A stretch of DNA of 34,859 bases from Bacteroidia bacterium (lineage in GTDB: Bacteria; Bacteroidota; Bacteroidia; AKYH767-A; OLB10), in the NCBI GenBank assembly GCA_016788165.1, contig JAEUTH010000003.1, forward strand, positions 1 to 34,859, given 5' to 3'. The notes beneath the pieces are model-generated. The model was not told the DNA's origin. It ran no database searches and saw only the letters and a program-made list of their open reading frames with translations. Positions 28,032 to 32,409 of the stretch are shown piece by piece (position 1 is the stretch's first letter; each line of letters starts with the position of its first letter). The position numbers and the translations under genes are program-made.

Positions 28032-28838
28032 ATGGCTAGGCAATCAGGTCCTCTAAAGTACAAAGGTACACTTGGCGATATTCGTCATTTTAAAATCAAA
28101 GGTTTACAAGGTCACTTCGCTGGCTTAGTTGGGGGACCAACTGGTGAACAAGTAAAAACTGCACCTGAGTTTGAAAGAACAAGGGAAAACATGAATGAGT
28201 TTGGAGGCTGTGCAGCAGCTGGAAAATCAGTTCGTGTTGGATTAGCTCAATTGATGAAACAAATGAGTGACCCGCAGCTTACAGGCCGTTTAACGGCTAT
28301 CATGAAAAAAATCAACTTGGAAGATTTAACCGAAGCAAGGGGTTACAGAGCCATTTTGATTTCAACACAACAACAGTATTTAAAAGGGCTGAACTTTGAC
28401 AAGAATGTGAGTTTTGATAGCATTTTCTTTTCTCCTTTCACTCTTACAAATACTCCTGCTCGTGATAGTGCAACTTTAACTGTACCTGCTTTCAATCCAG
28501 TTAATTTTGTAAATGCTCCTGCTGGTGCAACTCATTTCAGATTGATTAGTGCAATCTCAGTTATTTCGGATTTTGAGTACAACTCTACTTCTGGAATTTA
28601 TGAGCCTATTGATCCTTCACTAAATGAAGTTTCAAATGTTGCTTATTCAAACTACATTGATTTAGGTGCTCCAGTTGCATTGCCAACCACCATCACAAGT
28701 ACACTTCCAGGTTCTCCTGTGTTGACTGCTGATGTGAGTGTTTTGAATTGCATTGGTATTGAGTTCTATCAACAAGTTGGTGTAAACTATTACTTGTTCA
28801 ATTCAGGTAATGCTTTGAAAGTACAAGACATTTTCTAA
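28032..28838 (+). CDS. Bacteroidota-specific protein of unknown function
   Basis: A 268-aa protein with no signal peptide. The N-terminal ~110 residues have the pattern KxKGTLGDI.HFK...G..., then EFERTRENMNEFGGCAAAGKSVR and a helical section to ~120. I recall this N-terminal pattern in many Bacteroidota hypothetical proteins (GT.GD..FYK...F.RTREN..EFG.A.KAGK). The C-terminal ~140 residues are beta-rich and Pro/Ala/Thr-rich. Function unknown; the shape (basic N-terminal arm, helical hairpin, beta domain) could suit a structural or assembly protein, which is only a guess. A good terminator follows. Confidence 0.75.
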   Translation: MARQSGPLKYKGTLGDIRHFKIKGLQGHFAGLVGGPTGEQVKTAPEFERTRENMNEFGGCAAAGKSVRVGLAQLMKQMSDPQLTGRLTAIMKKINLEDLTEARGYRAILISTQQQYLKGLNFDKNVSFDSIFFSPFTLTNTPARDSATLTVPAFNPVNFVNAPAGATHFRLISAISVISDFEYNSTSGIYEPIDPSLNEVSNVAYSNYIDLGAPVALPTTITSTLPGSPVLTADVSVLNCIGIEFYQQVGVNYYLFNSGNALKVQDIF

Positions 28839-28866
28839 TAACTTTACAGGGTTATCGAAAAAAGGA

Positions 28867-28892
28867 AGCCTCACCAAATCGGTGGGGTTTTT
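28867..28892 (+). terminator. Rho-independent terminator after the 268-aa gene
   Basis: CCTCACC, loop AAATC, GGTGGGG (one G-T pair) form a 7-bp stem followed by TTTTTCTTTTT, 30 nt after the stop codon. Confidence 0.88.
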
Positions 28893-29230
28893 CTTTTTGC
28901 ATCAATTTTCACTATGATGGCAATCATATTGCCTTTACCCTATCCTTATGGTGGGTTTATGGTCGAAATGAGAGCAGCAAAGCCCTAAAAGGGCAATGCT
29001 GAAAGCTCACGAACACCTGATGGATAGCACCAAACGAAACAGCCACAAGGAAGCCGATAAACCTTGATGCCAAAAACTGGCTGATGGGCTAATGATGACC
29101 TGCGGATATAACGCTGATAAGCAAAAGGTGAAAGCTGCAAGTGCTGATGGATGACCTGCTGAGAGATATGGCAACTGCCTAACTGGCTGCCTGCTGAAAT
29201 ACGTGGATGATTTTGCATAATGAAATAATT
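28893..29230. other. Non-coding stretch with degenerate repeats
   Basis: I see no supported gene. Present are a small hairpin GCCC-TAAAA-GGGC (28982-28994) and a degenerate direct repeat in which CTGATGG...ATGACCTGC occurs near 29083-29103 and again near 29142-29160. Overlapping minus-strand frames here are open in more than one phase, as expected from purine-rich sequence rather than coding. Confidence 0.5.
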
Positions 29231-29380
29231 TATATGCCTCTCTCTGCAAGGGGGATTAAAAAACCAAAAGGAAACGGAATAAATGAAAGCCTTGTGCGGT
29301 GGGTCTGTGTTTATGCCGTAGTCTTTTGGTTTTTTAGTGTTGGCTTTGTGCTTTTGCCCCCCTTGCTATCTTTGCATATA
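29231..29380. repeat. Large nested inverted-repeat element, copy A
   Basis: Three nested perfect arm pairs: TATATGC/GCATATA (29231-29237, 29374-29380), GCAAGGGGG/CCCCCTTGC (29246-29254, 29358-29366) and a 13-bp pair AAAAAACCAAAAG/CTTTTGGTTTTTT (29258-29270, 29323-29335). The core left segment (29258-29282) and core right segment (29311-29334) are identical to those of copy B, while outer arms and loop differ completely. Confidence 0.85.
29345..29374 (+). promoter_or_regulatory. Consensus promoter at the right end of copy A
   Basis: TTTG (29345-29348), 18 nt, TATCTTTG (29367-29374): an exact -33/-7 match. It points into the 3' end of the minus-strand gene at 29432-29854, so it could make an antisense RNA or express the 17-codon frame at 29389-29442. 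Confidence 0.45.
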
Positions 29381-29388
29381 AATTTTTC

Positions 29389-29442
29389 ATGGAGCAAAAG
29401 CAATCATCCATTTATTGGCAGCCTCTTACGGCTACCTTTTGA
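29389..29442 (+). CDS. Possible 17-aa peptide behind the copy A promoter
   Basis: ATG at 29389 opens MEQKQSSIYWQPLTATF and stops at 29440-29442. It begins ~15 nt after a consensus -7 element, so the leader would be very short. It overlaps the stop of the antisense gene by 11 bp. Nothing else supports translation; the transcript may be non-coding. Confidence 0.2.
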   Translation: MEQKQSSIYWQPLTATF

Positions 29443-29854
29443 AATACCGGTGCATCATTGCTCTTTTTACATCGGCTAATAATGCTAATGTTTCGTACAT
29501 CTGTTTTTCTTTGCGTTCAATCAGCTTCACTTTTTGCACATCGGTAGCAAAAGCCAATTTGTTTTTACTGACTTCTTCCGCTTGGGTTTTGATGGTATTT
29601 TTAAAATCATCAATACGGATAAACGGAATAACGGAACCCACAAGGAATTGATGAAAATGCTTCGCTTTCCATAAGCCAAAAGCAAGGGTTTTGTAAAAGT
29701 CCTTTTCATCTGAATTTTTACAGGCAATAACAAAGCAATTGGGGCAAGGCTTTTCAAGTGGTTTTCCACTGTTTAATCCTTTACAGAGAATGAAAACGCT
29801 AAAATCGTTTACTGGATTTTTTGAGTTGAATGTGTGAATTTTTGGACTTTGCAT
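29432..29854 (-). CDS. Small mobile-element-type protein of unknown function
   Basis: A 140-aa soluble protein. Notable parts are ILCKGLNSGKPLEKPCPNCF (residues ~22-41) with a CPNC pair that might bind metal together with C24 or C46, a helical middle (FYKTLAFGLWKAKHFHQFLVG), and a basic coiled-coil-like C-terminus. I associate this kind of protein with Bacteroidota conjugative or mobile elements, possibly the family called DUF6943, but I am not certain of the name. It stands alone between two same-orientation inverted-repeat elements (copies A and B), like a gene in a cassette. Confidence 0.6.
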   Translation of the reverse strand: MQSPKIHTFNSKNPVNDFSVFILCKGLNSGKPLEKPCPNCFVIACKNSDEKDFYKTLAFGLWKAKHFHQFLVGSVIPFIRIDDFKNTIKTQAEEVSKNKLAFATDVQKVKLIERKEKQMYETLALLADVKRAMMHRYFKR

Positions 29855-29980
29855 AATACGAGCTTTAAAGTTTGTATCTGCTTCTGTCCCTTGCCTGTGC
29901 TGTGCTTCGCTACGCTTCGCACAACACCATAAAATTTTTTGACAAAGAAAAAAAACAGAAAAAAAAAGAAAGCCCTTGTG

Positions 29981-30131
29981 TAGGTGGCGTGGCTAAAAAA
30001 CCAAAAGGAAACGGAATAAGTCCCGAAGGGTGAAAGGCAAATACCTATTAAAAAATAAATAAATTATTTGCCTTTCATTATGCCGTAGTCTTTTGGTTTT
30101 TAAATCAGCGTGGGCTTGTGTAAGCCACCTA
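29981..30131. repeat. Large nested inverted-repeat element, copy B
   Basis: Outer arms TAGGTGGC/GCCACCTA (29981-29988, 30124-30131), core arms AAAAACCAAAAG/CTTTTGGTTTTT (29996-30007, 30090-30101) and a 13-bp inner pair TGAAAGGCAAATA/TATTTGCCTTTCA (30031-30043, 30065-30077). The core segments 29995-30019 and 30078-30101 equal those of copy A in the same orientation, 737 bp away. A -7-like TAATTTTG (30130-30137) sits at its right end, as in copy A. Confidence 0.85.
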
Positions 30132-30297
30132 ATTTTGCTGCACTTTTTATTTTTATTTTTTTCCTTTTCGTTATTTCAAAATGTATTTAGTCTTTCAAAT
30201 TCTAATCAATAATTGTATTCAAAATGATTGTTGCATTTTTCACTCTTATAGTGATAATCAAGATGTATTCAGTGCGTTGGATTGGGGCTAACAAGAC

Positions 30298-30713
30298 GCA
30301 GTAAAAAATAAAGCATACCAAAATTTAAGTGCGGTTGGAAAAAGCAAGTGTGGTGATTGAACGGAACGAAACAATTGCGTTGGGTATGGAATGGAGCAGC
30401 TTTCGGCTACTTATAGCGAAGGCTGAACTTTGCTACAATTGCAAACCTTGCAAAGTTCCATTGTGGGATGGCAAGTAGCCGAAGTTGCGGAATGGAATAC
30501 TGCTTGGGTATTGTGAAGTGAAGTGAATGAGCCACTCTTGCTGTGCGGTGCATCGAGGTGGCTGAAATGAAATGAGAGGTAATGAAGTGGAAGGTAGTGT
30601 AGAGATTGGAGCAAAGCGAAATGAACGAAACGCTGAAACGGAATGGACACGAATGAATGAAGCTACCGAATGCACATTGGCAATAAAACAACTAATGCTT
30701 TATTTTTTACTGC
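30298..30713. repeat. Inverted-repeat element with 19-bp perfect ends
   Basis: GCAGTAAAAAATAAAGCAT (30298-30316) and its exact reverse complement (30695-30713) bound a 416-bp segment. The segment contains a second structure: TTCGGCTACTT/AAGTAGCCGAA (30402-30412, 30473-30483) enclosing GAACTTTGC/GCAAAGTTC (30425-30433, 30450-30458). No gene is visible inside. Confidence 0.8.
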
Positions 30714-30806
30714 ACCGCTGAAAAGGGTGGTTGGGGTGCGTGGTTTTGGGGGGTGTGGGTCGGCAAGAAATACGGCTTCCATTTTATCAAAATGGCTATG
30801 GTATTG

Positions 30807-30917
30807 GCTATTTAACATAATGTTATTATGTGACAGCCTGTGCGGTTGGATGCTTGCATAAGCGATGGCAAATGGCTGTGCGTAGCGAACACATAATGCC
30901 ACATTATGTTATTTAGC
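30807..30917. repeat. 111-bp nested inverted repeat
   Basis: GCTATTTAACATAATG (30807-30822) pairs with CATTATGTTATTTAGC (30902-30917) with two mismatches; inside, TATTATGTG pairs with CACATAATG and ACAGCC with GGCTGT, with GCTT-GCAT-AAGC at the tip. Confidence 0.7.
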
Positions 30918-30923
30918 TTCAGG

Positions 30924-31092
30924 CAGTTTTTATACTGGCATAAGCGGAACGGTGGTGGTGGTTGGAGTGTAGCGTTTTTTTGTTGCTATGCTGTGTTTTG
31001 GCTTGGCTCTTTGGCTGTGGAGCAAAGCGGAACAGGCAATGTGCCAAATGCTTGGGGAGCATAGCCACAAAAAATATGACAGTTAAAAACTG
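30924..31092. repeat. 169-bp nested inverted repeat
   Basis: Outer arms CAGTTTTTA/TAAAAACTG (30924-30932, 31084-31092) enclose TTTTTTGTTGCTATGCT (30976-30992) and AGCATAGCCACAAAAAA (31058-31074), which pair over 17 positions with one mismatch. Confidence 0.65.
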
Positions 31093-31107
31093 ACTGCAAT
31101 ACCATAG

Positions 31108-31146
31108 AGTGCTTTGAAGGGTTTGCCTTGGGGGTTGCAAAGCACT
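31108..31146. repeat. Short hairpin downstream of the secB-like gene
   Basis: AGTGCTTTG (31108-31116) and CAAAGCACT (31138-31146) are perfect 9-bp arms around a 21-nt loop. On the minus strand it lies 62 nt beyond the last gene of the Res operon and could help end or protect its transcript, though no T-tract follows. Confidence 0.45.
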
Positions 31147-31208
31147 AAGCCGTCTTTACTGTGGGGTGGGTCGGGAAAACATGAACGCTATGCTCTGCCA
31201 CACCGCTT

Positions 31209-31625
31209 TTAATCTTGTATGGTAATGTTATCTGAAAGGTTCTTACCAACTTCGGTGAGAATTAAAGTTGGCAGTGTTAGAACCGGAAGACCGGAAAGTG
31301 CTGTAAGACTTGAAATGTAGGCTCTGATGTAAGGAAAAACAATTGCAGGAGCATTGGCAACAAAAAGAGATTTTTTGTATTCCTCTATATCTGCATTTTC
31401 GGGATAAGTGAAAGTAGATTCTGTAGATATTTCAATGTGAAAACCATTCTCTACATCACGAATATTAACCTTAATCAATAGAATAAATTGATTTAAGGAT
31501 TTTATCACAACACCTTTAGGTTCAAAGTTTATGTCAATCTTGTAGTTACCAGGACGGTTGAATACTATATGACTTTCTTTGACAATAGTGTTTAAAAACT
31601 GAATATTTGATGTTTCTACACTCAC
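31209..31625 (-). CDS. SecB-like chaperone (TAC-type)
   Basis: A 138-aa protein resembling SecB. The strongest match is the C-terminal segment ANAPAIVFPYIRAYISSL followed by PVLTLPTLIL (residues 91-123), which parallels the (C)P..LFPYAR..IS.L......P.L.L.P.N segment of SecB. The preceding alternating strands (YKIDINFEP, FILLIKVNI, GFHIEISTESTF) fit the SecB beta-sheet. The start is GTG (31625-31623), overlapping the upstream TGA as GTGA, so translation is coupled. SecB holds unfolded clients; SecB-like proteins in toxin-antitoxin-chaperone operons protect an antitoxin from degradation. Its position last after two small genes fits that role better than general export. Confidence 0.8.
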   Translation of the reverse strand: MSVETSNIQFLNTIVKESHIVFNRPGNYKIDINFEPKGVVIKSLNQFILLIKVNIRDVENGFHIEISTESTFTYPENADIEEYKKSLFVANAPAIVFPYIRAYISSLTALSGLPVLTLPTLILTEVGKNLSDNITIQD

Positions 31626-31855
31626 GCTGCTAATGCATAGTTTGACTCACCTGTGTAAGTGGCAGGTTGGTTAGAAACCAACTCAAAATGACTTAACTGT
31701 GATTGCATTAAACTAAAAAATTCCATTGCCTCTTCAAAAGAGGGACTTTCGAGGTTTAATGAAGTAACTTTAGACCATTCTTTGTCAAACTCCTCTTGGG
31801 ACATTTTACTCAGAACGTCTTTGAGTTTGCTTGCTAATTCTGACTTCGGATTCAT
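31622..31855 (-). CDS. Candidate antitoxin with built-in SsrA-like degron
   Basis: A 77-aa protein. Residues 1-58 look helical and acidic (LASKLKDVLSKMSQEEFDKEW, then a second helix near EEAMEFFSLMQSQL). The final ~17 residues appear flexible and end in GESNYALAA. Bacteroidota tmRNA tags, as I remember them, have the form GE-x-NYALAA, and YALAA/LAA is the ClpX recognition end of SsrA tags. The reading is unambiguous: codons GGT GAG TCA AAC TAT GCA TTA GCA GCG, then TGA. Start ATGA overlaps the upstream stop, and the downstream SecB-like gene overlaps as GTGA. I infer an unstable antitoxin whose tail is a chaperone-addiction region. No DNA-binding HTH is evident. Confidence 0.72.
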   Translation of the reverse strand: MNPKSELASKLKDVLSKMSQEEFDKEWSKVTSLNLESPSFEEAMEFFSLMQSQLSHFELVSNQPATYTGESNYALAA

Positions 31856-32409
31856 TGTTCTATGTATTTGTCGGGATAAACCACCTCAAAGGGACGCAAA
31901 AGTACGCCTTTTTTTTCAATAACGCAAATTTGTACCCTTTGGTTTATCATCATATACTCTTTGGGCTTACCTGTCTCCCTGTCAATCCTAAAGTAGTATT
32001 TTTTTACGTTTTTCATATCGGCAGCTCTAATTGATTTATAATTAAAAATGCCCTGATTCTTCATAAACTCAATAACGTTGGCAACTATTGCTTCTTCCTG
32101 GTTCTTTATTTTTTTACTTTCAAGCATCACCTTTATAACCTCCTGAAAATCAAACTGATGTTTAACGTTACCGAAGAGGTCGAAACAACCTGTTGTTAGG
32201 TCTACTAAAATCCGACCAATAATGAAATCCTTGTTTTTTCTCGTATAAGCAAATTCACCCCATTCAATAGCCCAATCAAAACGAGTATCCCATAGGTAAC
32301 AACCAAAACCAAGCCAAGCACCTTTATGCCGGCAAGGAAATGGGCCATCTAATTCAACCTCATCTATATTGTCTTTATCCTCTAAAGTTTGGTAACCTTC
32401 AACTACCAT
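31852..32409 (-). CDS. Unknown protein, candidate toxin with faint ADP-ribosyltransferase-like pattern
   Basis: A 185-aa soluble protein with no family I can name with certainty. Residues ~30-50 read WLGFGCYLWDTRFDWAIEWGE, which recalls the GxGxYFW(E/D)...A..WA block of several small ADP-ribosyltransferase-like proteins (compare GKGIYFAD in PARPs). GYQT at residues 5-8 sits where such proteins carry H-G-T/Y-H, but the His is Gln here, so activity is uncertain. A C-terminal region (KKYYFRIDRETGKPKEY...) is basic. Its ATG shares a base with the Res stop (TAATG), and its stop overlaps the 77-aa gene (ATGA). The position before a degron-bearing protein and a SecB-like chaperone suggests the toxin of a TAC module. 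Confidence 0.6.
   Translation of the reverse strand: MVVEGYQTLEDKDNIDEVELDGPFPCRHKGAWLGFGCYLWDTRFDWAIEWGEFAYTRKNKDFIIGRILVDLTTGCFDLFGNVKHQFDFQEVIKVMLESKKIKNQEEAIVANVIEFMKNQGIFNYKSIRAADMKNVKKYYFRIDRETGKPKEYMMINQRVQICVIEKKGVLLRPFEVVYPDKYIEQ

Larger units (their letters stand above)
29855..31208. other. 1.35-kb non-coding region filled with long inverted repeats
   Basis: No convincing gene is present. All three minus-strand frames are open across ~30410-30690, which reflects a purine-rich plus strand, not three genes. The stretch holds inverted-repeat elements at 29981-30131, 30298-30713, 30402-30483, 30807-30917, 30924-31092 and 31108-31146, plus a GCTTCGC-TAC-GCTTCGC direct repeat near 29908. 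It could encode structured RNA or be an accumulation site for palindromic elements. Confidence 0.55.

Noticed and set aside
28985..29249. Minus-strand open frames after the 268-aa gene
   Set aside because: Two frames are open over the same DNA, with no domain features; the sequence has degenerate repeats and purine bias instead.
30807..30917. Integron attC site
   Set aside because: ATTTAAC fits the RYYYAAC end, but the other end reads GTTATTT rather than GTTRRRY, and no integron integrase is seen.
30407..31140. Several 70-95-codon minus-strand frames in the palindrome region
   Set aside because: All three phases are open at once, and translations are compositionally odd (Ser/His/Phe-rich); this reflects nucleotide bias.
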